Shown: one piece after another, positions 1 through 5,662 of the stretch | Position numbering within the stretch: the stretch's first letter is position 1 | How the letters are laid out: each line of letters begins with the position of its first letter | DNA from: Clostridia bacterium | GTDB lineage: Bacteria > Bacillota > Clostridia > Oscillospirales > SIG627 | Reading direction: 5' to 3' | NCBI GenBank assembly: GCA_017453605.1 | Contig: JAFTEP010000056.1 | Location: 1 to 7,502 of the forward strand | Length of the DNA: 7,502 nucleotides | Notes under the pieces: generated by a model | Databases searched by the model: none | Told to the model about the DNA's origin: nothing | Seen by the model: only the letters and a program-made list of their open reading frames with translations | Made by a program: the position numbers and the translations under genes

Positions 1-128
1 TCCACGCCGCCATCGACGGCACAGAGACTCAGCTCATCACACACGACCAGGTCGCGAGAGTGTTCAGAGTCATGGAAGCGGCGTTCGAATCAGACAGGAC
101 CGGCCAGGCCGTCGAGTTTGAAAAATAA
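1..128 (+). CDS. Gfo/Idh/MocA-type NAD(P)-dependent oxidoreductase, C-terminal end only
   Basis: Reading from base 3, an open frame gives 41 residues ending at TAA (126-128), beginning HAAIDGTETQL and ending TGQAVEFEK. The segment DQVARVFRVMEAAFES followed by a short acidic tail resembles the extreme C-terminus of Gfo/Idh/MocA sugar or inositol dehydrogenases, where the last helix is typically 'a..v..v..a.y.Sa..G..v.l'. These enzymes oxidise or epimerise sugars, inositols and related polyols with a bound NAD(P). The nucleotide-binding Rossmann half lies upstream of the window, so substrate and cofactor cannot be judged. The coding frame is clear. The family call rests on about 40 residues and is tentative. 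A hairpin terminator follows 22 bp after the stop. Confidence 0.6.
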   Translation, partial: HAAIDGTETQLITHDQVARVFRVMEAAFESDRTGQAVEFEK

Positions 129-131
129 TAT

Positions 132-1136
132 TCATACGGCTTTCTTTTCAGAGGCGTTCCGTTTCGGGACGTCTCTTTTTTCGCCTATCCCGAGACACAG
201 TTTTTCGAGAGCGCCGATAAAGGGGAACATCACGACGGTGCTTATAACGTTGAAGCGCGTGTGGAACATGGCGATCCACGCGGCGTCCGCGGGCTTCGAG
301 AGTTGTTGAGCGGCGGGAGTCAGCCTGAGAACGAAAAGCCCCGCGAGACACACTCCCGCTCCGATCAGGTTCACGGCAAGATGAGCGAAAGCCGTCCTCT
401 TCGCGTTCAGCGATGCTCCCGCGGATGCGAAAAGCGCCGTGAAGGTCGTCCCGATATTCTGTCCGAGGATCACCGGCAGAGCCGCCGCCGCGCTTATCCC
501 GCCTCCCGCGCAGGCCGCCTGAAGTATCCCGACCGATGCCGCAGAAGACTGCAGAAGCGCCGTCGCCGCCGCGCCCGCCAGGAGCCCCAGAAAGGGGTTT
601 TCAAAAGAAGTCGCCATCCGTCTGAAGCCCTCGTTTTCCGAGAGAGGAGAGAGAGTCTTCGCAAGAAGCCCGACGGAAAAGAGTATGAGACCGAAGGCGC
701 ATAGCGCCTCTCCCGCGGCTTTTCTGCGGCTCAGCGCGCAAATGAACGCGCCCGCGACCGCCGCCAGCGCGGCGAGGTTTTCTGCGCTGAAAAAAGAAAC
801 GATCCCGTCTTTACCACCCCCGATCAGGCTCATCAGCCACGGAGTGATGCAGGTCCCGACGTTCGCGCCGAGGATCACTCCGATCGCTCGCCTGAGCTTG
901 AGTTTTCCCGAATCTGCCAGCCCCACCGCCGCGAGAGTTATCGCCCCGCTGCTCTGCACGAGAGCGGTCACGGCCGTCCCGAACAGCACCGCCGATAGGT
1001 CGTTTTTCGTGCAGAGATCGAGAGTCCTGTTTATCAATGATCCGCCGCAGTCTTCGAGGGACCGTTTCATTATCCTCATCGAGAACAGAAGAAAGCCCGC
1101 GGCTCCGAGAGAACGGATGATAGTTTGTGTCAGCAT
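132..1136 (-). CDS. Na/Pi-cotransporter family protein (PF02690-type), short form without PhoU-like tail
   Basis: This is a polytopic membrane protein of about 334 residues with the two inverted repeats of the Na+/phosphate cotransporter (NptA/YjbB-like) family. From the ATG at 1136, repeat one shows QSSGA (about 61-65) and GANVGT (about 90-95). Repeat two shows QSSAAS (about 196-201) and GQNIGTT (about 225-231), followed by FHTRFN near 291-296. In the family the QSS motifs line the substrate path, and import or export of phosphate coupled to sodium is the usual assignment. Bacterial homologues often run to 500 or more residues with a cytoplasmic PhoU-like domain. Here the protein stops after the last helix with a short charged tail, so it is the transport core only. 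A GTG at 1145 is also open, but the ATG at 1136 sits behind GGTGGGAAAA and is preferred. The stop is TGA. It is convergent with the oxidoreductase gene and divergent from the small membrane protein gene. Phosphate as the actual substrate is inferred from the family. Confidence 0.88.
   Translation of the reverse strand: MLTQTIIRSLGAAGFLLFSMRIMKRSLEDCGGSLINRTLDLCTKNDLSAVLFGTAVTALVQSSGAITLAAVGLADSGKLKLRRAIGVILGANVGTCITPWLMSLIGGGKDGIVSFFSAENLAALAAVAGAFICALSRRKAAGEALCAFGLILFSVGLLAKTLSPLSENEGFRRMATSFENPFLGLLAGAAATALLQSSAASVGILQAACAGGGISAAAALPVILGQNIGTTFTALFASAGASLNAKRTAFAHLAVNLIGAGVCLAGLFVLRLTPAAQQLSKPADAAWIAMFHTRFNVISTVVMFPFIGALEKLCLGIGEKRDVPKRNASEKKAV
150..181 (+). terminator. Rho-independent terminator of the upstream oxidoreductase gene
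   Basis: AGAGGCGTTCCG (150-161) pairs with CGGGACGTCTCT (165-176) across a TTT loop, giving a 12-bp stem with two G-T wobbles. T176-T181 follow, a classic intrinsic terminator for + strand transcripts. The whole element lies inside the last codons of the convergent minus-strand gene that ends at 132. On that strand no T-run follows the stem, so it acts mainly in one direction. Confidence 0.75.
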
Positions 1137-1174
1137 TTTTCCCACCGCAAAAGTTTTTTTAAATTTATATTAGC

Positions 1175-1213
1175 AGCTCTGAGTTTTTATAAACGCTCAG
1201 GGTTCATTTTTTT
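1175..1213 (+). other. Hairpin plus T-run in the divergent spacer (terminator-like)
   Basis: In the 138-bp spacer between the Na/Pi gene and the small membrane protein gene, bases 1175-1183 (core CTGAG) pair with 1196-1204 (core CTCAG). The stem is about 9 bp, including two wobbles, with a 12-base AT-rich loop, and T1207-T1213 follow. Read on the + strand this looks like an intrinsic terminator, yet no + strand gene ends upstream of it. It may stop antisense transcripts coming through the Na/Pi gene or be an operator for the divergent promoters. A weak minus-strand -10 (TATAAA at 1164-1169) lies beside it without a convincing -35. Confidence 0.3.
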
Positions 1214-1214
1214 G

Positions 1215-1243
1215 TTGACAATATCAGCTCCGGGCACTATAAT
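1215..1243 (+). promoter_or_regulatory. Consensus sigma-A promoter of the small membrane protein gene
   Basis: A perfect -35 TTGACA (1215-1220) and a perfect -10 TATAAT (1238-1243) are separated by exactly 17 bp. Transcription should start near 1250, leaving a leader of about 25 bases that carries the GGAGGG ribosome-binding site. Exact consensus at both hexamers predicts strong constitutive initiation unless it is repressed. Confidence 0.85.
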
Positions 1244-1274
1244 AAAAACATACAAACCGGAGGGAGGGATAAGG

Positions 1275-1748
1275 ATGAATTTCAAAAGAGCATCGATCGT
1301 GCTTGCCGTTTTCGTCCTTTTTGCTCTCTTTGCCTTTCTCTGCGCCGTCGGGATCGCCGAGGGGGAGATCATCGAGAGCTACAGATGGATGGTCTATCTC
1401 GGCGTCACTCTCGCTCTCTCGGCGTTTTATCTCTTTGCCGTCTTCGGTTATCTGTTTGTTCTGATAAAGGTCAGAAGAGAGGCGGCGAGGCTTTCCAAAG
1501 GCGAAGACGCCGCCGAAAAACTCGGCGCTCTTCTCGAAAAGCACCGTGCTCCCGCACTGAGATCCGCGGTCAGCCTCGAACTCGCGTCCGTTTTTCTTAA
1601 AGAGTCCCGCCCCGACCGCGCAAGGTCGATCCTTATGCTCATAGACCCGGGCAGACCGATCCTCTTTGACAAAAAGCTTCACTCGGCGCTTCTCGAAAAG
1701 TGCGGCGACGTAGTCGAAGAACCGGAAGACCGGGAAGAAAAAGAATAA
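1275..1748 (+). CDS. Small two-helix membrane protein of unknown function
   Basis: This is a 157-residue protein I cannot assign to a named family. Residues about 7-29 and 38-64 are strongly hydrophobic and should form two transmembrane helices joined by a short acidic loop (EGEIIES). The rest (about 66-157) is charged and helical and probably cytoplasmic by the positive-inside pattern VRREAARLSK right after helix two. Within it, LELASVFLKESRP and DRARSILMLID (about 101-124) resemble one TPR-like helical hairpin, and the tail is very acidic (EEPEDREEKE). The frame stays open upstream to 1125. I chose the ATG at 1275 because it follows GGAGGGAGGG and lies about 25 bp behind a perfect promoter, and because the upstream codons fall within the promoter. 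The stop is TAA, followed directly by a strong hairpin terminator, so it is a single-gene unit. Coding status is well supported. Function is unknown. Confidence 0.82.
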   Translation: MNFKRASIVLAVFVLFALFAFLCAVGIAEGEIIESYRWMVYLGVTLALSAFYLFAVFGYLFVLIKVRREAARLSKGEDAAEKLGALLEKHRAPALRSAVSLELASVFLKESRPDRARSILMLIDPGRPILFDKKLHSALLEKCGDVVEEPEDREEKE

Positions 1749-1798
1749 AAAAAGTCAGCCGCCTCCGCGTTTTGCGGAAAACGGCTGACCGTCTTTTT
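1747..1798. terminator. Bidirectional intrinsic terminator between convergent genes
   Basis: GTCAGCCG (1754-1761) pairs perfectly with CGGCTGAC (1782-1789). A nested inner stem TCCGC (1764-1768)/GCGGA (1774-1778) closes a GTTTT loop. T1794-T1798 follow on the + strand. On the minus strand the A-run 1747-1753 becomes seven T residues after the stem. It therefore serves both the small membrane protein gene and the convergent GH127 gene ending at 1805. Confidence 0.9.
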
Positions 1799-1804
1799 AT
1801 ATTC

Positions 1805-3598
1805 TTATCTTACCGTATCGACCCAGACTCTCATCGCAGTCTCGCCTCTGTTGGCGAAGGCGTGATAGGGGATGAAGGTCAGTTTGGCTTTTTTTGTCTT
1901 TTTTTGATCCAGTCTTTCATATAGATCCTTTCCCGGCAGGACCCTTTCCCCTTCGCAGACCGCCGCGGGAAGGGAAACCGTCAGGCTTGAAGTTTTTACC
2001 GGTGAAGCCGTGTCGACCAGCACTCCGTCGAGATCGCCTCCGTTGTCGATCCCCTCCAGGCAGTATACGACTGGTCCTCTCATCAGCGCCGCTTTGCCGA
2101 GATTTTCCGTGACTCTCGGATCGCTGTTCACAAAGTAAAACTCCGGTTTCAGATCTAATTCTATAGGACTGTCCTTTTTCAGATCAAGATACATATATCC
2201 GTCGCCGGATTTTTCGCTTTGATATTCTGAAGTCCACCCGGGGATCCTCACCGCGATCCGGCAGTCGCGGTCGGCTTCAAGCTTTATCGCTCCGCTGAGA
2301 GGGAAGTCCGTTCTCTGAGTTAGAGTTATCTGTTCCCCGTTTATTTCTGTTTTCAGCGTGCTGTCGAAAAACTGCCTGATATATATGACTCCGTTTTCCT
2401 CGCCGTAAGCGAGATTTCCGATCGAAGCGAAGAACCTCGCGACGTTGGGCGGACAGCAGCTGCAGCTGAAAATCTTCACCCTCTGAGCGATCGGACGGTG
2501 CATATTGTTGAGCTTTCCGAGCCGAGGCTCTATCGCGAGCGGATTCTCGTAGAAAAAGCTCTCCCCGTCGAGGCTCACTCCCGACAGGCCGCCGTTACAG
2601 ATCACGCGTTCGACGAGATCGGCAAACTTCGAATCTGTTTTCAGCCTCTGCATCCTTTCGGCGAAGAACACCAGCCCTATCGCGGCGCAGGTCTCGGAAT
2701 ATGCGTTTATATTCGGCAGATAGTATGCCGGCGCGAACGCCTCGCCGCGGGAATTCGATCCTATCCCTCCCGTGACGAAGATCTTTTTATTTGCTATATC
2801 GTAGAACAGATCAAAGCAGACTTCTTTGAGCTCTTTGTCGTCCGTGAGGAGCGCGAGGTCAGCCATCGCGCTGTAGAGATACGTCGCTCTCACCGCGTGT
2901 CCGACCGCCTCTTTCTGCTTTCTCACGGGGACGGAGCTCTGGATATCCTCGCCGTTCGTCGCCTTCTCTTTTTCGCTGCATCCGCGCTTGTCGATGAAAA
3001 ACTTTGACAGGTCGAGATATTTTTTCTTTCCCGTCGCTTTATACATCTTCACAAGCGCGAGCTCTATCTCCTCGTGTCCGGGCGTGACGAAGGCGGCGGA
3101 CTGTTCTTTGACGAACACCTTTTCAATGAGGTCCGCGTATTTCTCCATCGCTTTCAGAAACACGTCCTTGCCGGTCGCCTCATTGTATGCGACGGCGGCT
3201 TCCATAAGATGCCCGGCGCAGTACAGCTCGTGCTTGTGTCTGTCCGTGAACCTTTTCGTCGGCTCGACGGTGAGAAAATAGCTGTTGAAATATCCGTCTT
3301 CGGAGGCGTTTTTCTCTATCTGGGCGACGATGTCGTCGATCTTTTCTTCAAGCTCCGGCGAGGGCTCCTTTTTTAAAGTGTACGCCGCCGCTTCCATCCA
3401 TTTCGCAACGTCCGAATCCCAGTAGTAGTGCGGAGGGTTTTCGTCCCCCTCCTTATAGAGGCATCTGAACGCGCCGATTCTTCCGCTCTCGTCGAACCTC
3501 TCGTAGACCGCCGGGAGAGTGGCGTTTTTGTTTATTTCGTATCTCTTTTTCCAGAAGCCTCCGTCAAGAGAGACTTTTTCAAATCCCAAAAGCTCCAT
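1805..3598 (-). CDS. GH127 (DUF1680) beta-L-arabinofuranosidase, intracellular
   Basis: This 597-residue glycoside hydrolase of family 127 resembles Bifidobacterium longum HypBA1 (about 658 residues), which releases L-arabinofuranose from beta-linked arabino-oligosaccharides. The family uses a cysteine nucleophile with zinc held by one Glu and three Cys. The equivalents are visible: acid/base candidate E286 (SRGEAFAP), E302 and C304 (SETCAAI), and C381-C382 (SCCPPN). The spacings E286 to E302 (16) and C304 to C381 (77) match those I recall for HypBA1 (E322, E338, C340, C417, C418). Other conserved patches are HELYCAGHL (123-131) and VGHAVRATYLY (232-242). The catalytic (alpha/alpha)6 barrel spans roughly 10-400 and beta-domains follow. 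There is no signal peptide, so it acts in the cytoplasm on imported oligosaccharides. The ATG at 3598 follows GGAGG with 7-base spacing. The stop is TAA. It is a single gene between its own promoter and a bidirectional terminator, with no transporter or arabinose genes beside it. Exact linkage specificity is inferred, and many DUF1680 members are uncharacterised. Confidence 0.9.
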   Translation of the reverse strand: MELLGFEKVSLDGGFWKKRYEINKNATLPAVYERFDESGRIGAFRCLYKEGDENPPHYYWDSDVAKWMEAAAYTLKKEPSPELEEKIDDIVAQIEKNASEDGYFNSYFLTVEPTKRFTDRHKHELYCAGHLMEAAVAYNEATGKDVFLKAMEKYADLIEKVFVKEQSAAFVTPGHEEIELALVKMYKATGKKKYLDLSKFFIDKRGCSEKEKATNGEDIQSSVPVRKQKEAVGHAVRATYLYSAMADLALLTDDKELKEVCFDLFYDIANKKIFVTGGIGSNSRGEAFAPAYYLPNINAYSETCAAIGLVFFAERMQRLKTDSKFADLVERVICNGGLSGVSLDGESFFYENPLAIEPRLGKLNNMHRPIAQRVKIFSCSCCPPNVARFFASIGNLAYGEENGVIYIRQFFDSTLKTEINGEQITLTQRTDFPLSGAIKLEADRDCRIAVRIPGWTSEYQSEKSGDGYMYLDLKKDSPIELDLKPEFYFVNSDPRVTENLGKAALMRGPVVYCLEGIDNGGDLDGVLVDTASPVKTSSLTVSLPAAVCEGERVLPGKDLYERLDQKKTKKAKLTFIPYHAFANRGETAMRVWVDTVR

Positions 3599-3644
3599 TT
3601 TCGTTCCTCCGATCCTTTTTTTGATCCGATCCTCTCTGTAAAAA

Positions 3645-3673
3645 AGTATATATTAAGCCTGCTCAAAAGTCAA
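3645..3673 (-). promoter_or_regulatory. Promoter of the GH127 gene
   Basis: On the minus strand, -35 TTGACT (3673-3668) and -10 TATACT (3650-3645) are 17 bp apart, five of six matches each. The start point would fall near 3638, giving a leader of about 40 bases. The GGATCGGA motif occurs twice in that leader, and the second copy runs into the GGAGG ribosome-binding site. Confidence 0.75.
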
Positions 3674-3698
3674 GACGCCGCTCTTGTTGAAAACGACG

Positions 3699-3738
3699 AA
3701 AAAAACGCGGTTTTTGTGAGAAAAAAACGCGTTTTTTT
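3699..3738. repeat. Twin CGCG-centred palindromes, putative operator pair
   Basis: Bases 3721-3738 form a perfect 18-bp palindrome, AAAAAAACGCGTTTTTTT. A near copy, AAAAAAACGCGGTTTTT, lies at 3699-3715, with the copies starting 22 bp apart (about two helical turns). Both lie between the divergent GH127 and EamA promoters. The second ends 2 bp before the EamA -35, and the first begins 26 bp upstream of the GH127 -35. A/T-flanked palindromes with a central CG are typical of LacI-family operators. No LacI-type gene is in the window, so the regulator is unknown. Neither copy is placed to terminate a gene. Confidence 0.6.
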
Positions 3739-3740
3739 GC

Positions 3741-3769
3741 TTGATTTTGAGCTTTTTCGGTGTTATAAT
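3741..3769 (+). promoter_or_regulatory. Promoter of the EamA transporter gene
   Basis: -35 TTGATT (3741-3746) and -10 TATAAT (3764-3769) are separated by 17 bp. The predicted start is near 3776, about 30 bases before the ATG, with GGAG (3795-3798) as ribosome-binding site. The promoter is intact although the gene it drives carries a stop. Confidence 0.75.
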
Positions 3770-3805
3770 TCAATTTGTTGTTTATTATTTATCCGGAGAT
3801 ATGAA

Positions 3806-4729
3806 ATGAATAAAACCGAAACTTCCGCCCAACCGAAAAAAAACAAGCTGAAAGGCAATATCGAGCTTCTCGTCTGCGCCATGATCTGGGGCAGCGCGTT
3901 CATCGCCCAGAAGATCGCGCTCGGCTTCGTCGGCTCCTTCACCATCAACTGCATCAGGATGGCGCTCGCCTCGCTCGCGCTTTTTCCCGTCGTCCTCTTT
4001 CGCCGTCACAGAGCAATAAAAAAAGGGGAGACTTATCCCCTGAAGCAGAGCGTAGTCGCGGGGCTCCTCTGCGGCGTGGCTCTCTTTGCCGCCGCGAACG
4101 CCCAGCAGGCGGCGATAAAGCTCTCGACCCCCGGCAAGGTCAGCTTCATCACCGCGTTCTACGTCGTTCTCGTCCCGATCATCGGGCTCATCTTCGGCAG
4201 GAAGGCTCGCTTCAACGTCTGGATCGGCGCGGCTCTCGCGATCGTCGGTCTCTATCTTCTCTGCGTCGTCGACAGCACCACTATCAGCATCGGCGATTTT
4301 CTCGCCCTCGCGAGCGCGTTTCTTTTCGCGATCCAGATCACGCTTATCGGGCACTACGGCAGGGGAACGGATCCTCTGGCTCTGTCGATGGTTCAGTTCG
4401 CGGTCGTGAGCGTCCTCAGCGCGCCGCCCATGTTCATTTTTGAAGACCCGTCGCTCTCAACCATTCATACCGCGCTCATTCCGATCCTCTACGCCGGACT
4501 CGTCTCCTGCGGCGTCGGATAGACGCACCAGGCGGGCGGTCAGCGCGAGACGGATCCTTCGGTCGCGTCCATCATCATTTCTCTCGAGGCGGTCTTCGCG
4601 CTCGTCGCCGAAATGATCTGGTATAAAAAGGTCCCGGGGATCAACGAGCTGATCGGCAGCGGGATCATGCTGAGCGCTATCATCATTTCTCAGATTGATT
4701 TTTCACGCCGGAAAAAGCACGCGAAGTGA
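3806..4729 (+). pseudogene. EamA/DMT-family permease interrupted by an in-frame TAG
   Basis: Translation from the ATG at 3806 (GGAG 7 bases upstream) gives a drug/metabolite transporter superfamily protein with the usual two EamA halves. The first half starts with LLVCAMIWGSAFIAQKIAL (about 16-34) and the second with GDFLALASAFLFAIQITLI. Codon 239 is TAG (4520-4522). The same frame then continues to TGA (4727-4729) with clear EamA sequence: THQAGGQ, TDPSVASIIISLEAVFAL and a last hydrophobic helix. Full length would be about 307 residues, normal for the family, against 238 if the stop is obeyed. The stop replaces the residue usually seen as Tyr in the family pattern GYT.Q..GQ, and TAC or TAT to TAG is a single-base change. 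Loss of about the last two helices should inactivate the permease. Frame and similarity are intact on both sides, so a recent nonsense mutation or a base-call error is likelier than old decay. The substrate cannot be told from sequence. Confidence 0.8.
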
Positions 4730-4744
4730 ACTTATTTTTCCGGC
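4707..4744. repeat. Inverted repeat spanning the two convergent stop codons
   Basis: GCCGGAAAAA (4707-4716) and TTTTTCCGGC (4735-4744) are perfect 10-bp inverted arms around an 18-base loop. The EamA TGA (4727-4729) and the AraC-gene TAA (complement of 4732-4734) both lie in the loop. No T-run follows the closed stem on either strand, so it is not a standard intrinsic terminator. It may still be a transcript 3'-end hairpin for this tightly packed convergent junction. Confidence 0.5.
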
Positions 4745-5490
4745 AGCCCGTAGCGCGCTCTGTAGTCCTTATACGCTTTTGAGAAATGACTGAGGTCGCA
4801 GAAGCCGCAGGAAAAGGCGATCTGCGTCAGCGAGAGATCGCCGCTCTCCTTCATCCTCCGCGCCTTATCGAGTCTGAAATCAAGGATCGCCCTCTGCGGC
4901 GATCTTTGCGTTTCTTTCATGAAGATCCTGTATAGGTTCGACCTCGAAACGTTGAGGTGCTTTGCCATCCCCTCGACGGTCAGCTCCGTCGCGAATCGCT
5001 CCTCCATATAGTCGACGGCTTTCATGTATATTTCGCTCGCGCTCTCCGGACGGAGCTTCTCGGTCTCTACGGACTGGATCGCAAGATAAAAAAGCGCCGC
5101 CGCATTCTCGTGGGTGGTGTTCATCGCGCCGTTCAGGATCTCCCTGACGGTCTTTATGCCGGAGCTGTCGCGGTCGAACGAAAATATCCCGGACGTTTTC
5201 CTGAGCCCCCGCGCGGCGAGGACTTCTTCGGTCTCCGGGGTCTTTTCTATCCCGGTCCAGAAATAGCTCCAGGGTTCAAGCCTGTCTGCGGCGTAGACCG
5301 TGACTTCTCCCGGATAGATGAAGAAGCCTTCTCCTGCCGAGAGCTCGTATTTTTTCCGGCGCACGCTGAAAACGCCCTTTCCGCTGAGAACGTAGTGGAG
5401 AAGATAGGTCTCCCTTATCGCCGGTCCGAAGCGGTGGGAGGGCTGACAGTCCTGTATTCCTGAAAAAGTCCTGAAAAGGCTGCGGGGCAT
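4732..5490 (-). CDS. AraC-family transcriptional regulator (cupin sensor plus double HTH)
   Basis: This 252-residue regulator has the two-domain layout of sugar-responsive AraC proteins. The N-terminal cupin-like sensor (about 1-110) shows YLLHYVLSGKGVFSV, then LSAGEGFFIYPGE and EPWSYFWTGI, a pattern common in MsmR/AraC-type regulators of oligosaccharide genes. A helical linker follows. The DNA-binding domain (about 153-248) has HTH one at LTVEGMAKHLNVSRSNLYRIF (170-190) and HTH two at LSLTQIAFSCGF leading to HFSKAYKDY. The usual C-terminal 'G.sP..yR' is shortened to YGLPEK. The start ATG at 5490 has GAGG 10 bases upstream. It is divergent from the GH4 gene, so a role as its activator, responding to an alpha-galactoside or alpha-glucoside, is a reasonable inference. 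The spacer carries a 21-bp-phased direct repeat that overlaps its own -35, which suggests autoregulation. The inducer is not known. Confidence 0.93.
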   Translation of the reverse strand: MPRSLFRTFSGIQDCQPSHRFGPAIRETYLLHYVLSGKGVFSVRRKKYELSAGEGFFIYPGEVTVYAADRLEPWSYFWTGIEKTPETEEVLAARGLRKTSGIFSFDRDSSGIKTVREILNGAMNTTHENAAALFYLAIQSVETEKLRPESASEIYMKAVDYMEERFATELTVEGMAKHLNVSRSNLYRIFMKETQRSPQRAILDFRLDKARRMKESGDLSLTQIAFSCGFCDLSHFSKAYKDYRARYGLPEK

Positions 5491-5528
5491 CGCTTGTGAT
5501 CCTCACTTTTGAATTATTCTCACAAGGT

Positions 5529-5557
5529 ATTATAAGCCTTTTTGAGCATATTTGCAA
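5529..5557 (-). promoter_or_regulatory. Promoter of the AraC-family gene
   Basis: On the minus strand, -35 TTGCAA (5557-5552) and a perfect -10 TATAAT (5534-5529) are 17 bp apart. The predicted start is near 5522, about 32 bases before the ATG. The -35 is covered by the distal copy of the direct repeat (from 5554), so a protein bound there should block this promoter. Confidence 0.65.
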
Positions 5558-5589
5558 CATATATACAAAAAAACGCAACATAAATAAAA
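5554..5589 (+). promoter_or_regulatory. Direct-repeat operator with 21-bp phasing, candidate AraC-regulator site
   Basis: GCAACATATATACAA (5554-5568) and GCAACATAAATAAAA (5575-5589) agree at 13 of 15 positions and start exactly 21 bp apart. AraC-family activators typically bind two direct half-sites phased by about 21 bp on one DNA face. The proximal copy ends next to the poor -35 of the GH4 promoter, and the distal copy covers the -35 of the regulator gene. The position fits class II activation of GH4 and self-repression. That this particular regulator binds here is inferred from adjacency. Confidence 0.65.
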
Positions 5590-5616
5590 GCCACGGAACG
5601 CGCGTTGTTGTATAGT
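5588..5616 (+). promoter_or_regulatory. Activator-dependent type promoter of the GH4 gene
   Basis: A good -10, TATAGT (5611-5616), lies 47 bp before the ATG. The hexamer 17 bp upstream, AAGCCA (5588-5593), hardly matches TTGACA. A weak -35 directly beside an AraC-type half-site is the usual sign of a promoter that needs its activator. The 17-bp spacer contains the 10-bp palindrome AACGCGCGTT (5597-5606). Another short palindrome, CGGTGAATCACCG (5629-5641), lies in the leader. Confidence 0.5.
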
Positions 5617-5662
5617 TATCTCAGAACACGGTGAATCACCGGAAAAAGAAAGGACGAACAGA

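Noticed and set aside
685..1173. 162-residue plus-strand open frame opposite the Na/Pi gene
   Set aside because: Shadow of the minus-strand transporter. No family features, and the QSS and GxNxGT motifs on the other strand decide the coding frame.
1164..1192. Minus-strand promoter for the Na/Pi gene using TATAAA (1169-1164)
   Set aside because: The hexamer 17 bp upstream matches TTGACA poorly, so I could not support a feature. The true promoter of this gene is unresolved.
3686..3700. Possible CcpA cre site around TTGAAAACGACGAA
   Set aside because: Only one half resembles the cre consensus and the symmetric half is missing. The neighbouring CGCG palindromes explain the region better.
3428..3805. 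Upstream extension of the EamA open frame to 3428
   Set aside because: The extension overlaps the start of the GH127 gene, its promoter and the operator palindromes. The ATG at 3806 has a good ribosome-binding site and begins a normal EamA N-terminus.
3785..4354. 189-residue minus-strand open frame opposite the EamA gene
   Set aside because: Highly charged D/E/R-rich translation typical of the antisense of hydrophobic membrane genes. It overlaps clear EamA helices.
4520..4522. TAG as a reassigned sense codon (alternative genetic code)
   Set aside because: Not adopted as the main explanation: no other gene in the window has an in-frame TAG, and a one-base change from a Tyr codon suffices. 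Too few genes are visible to exclude it outright.
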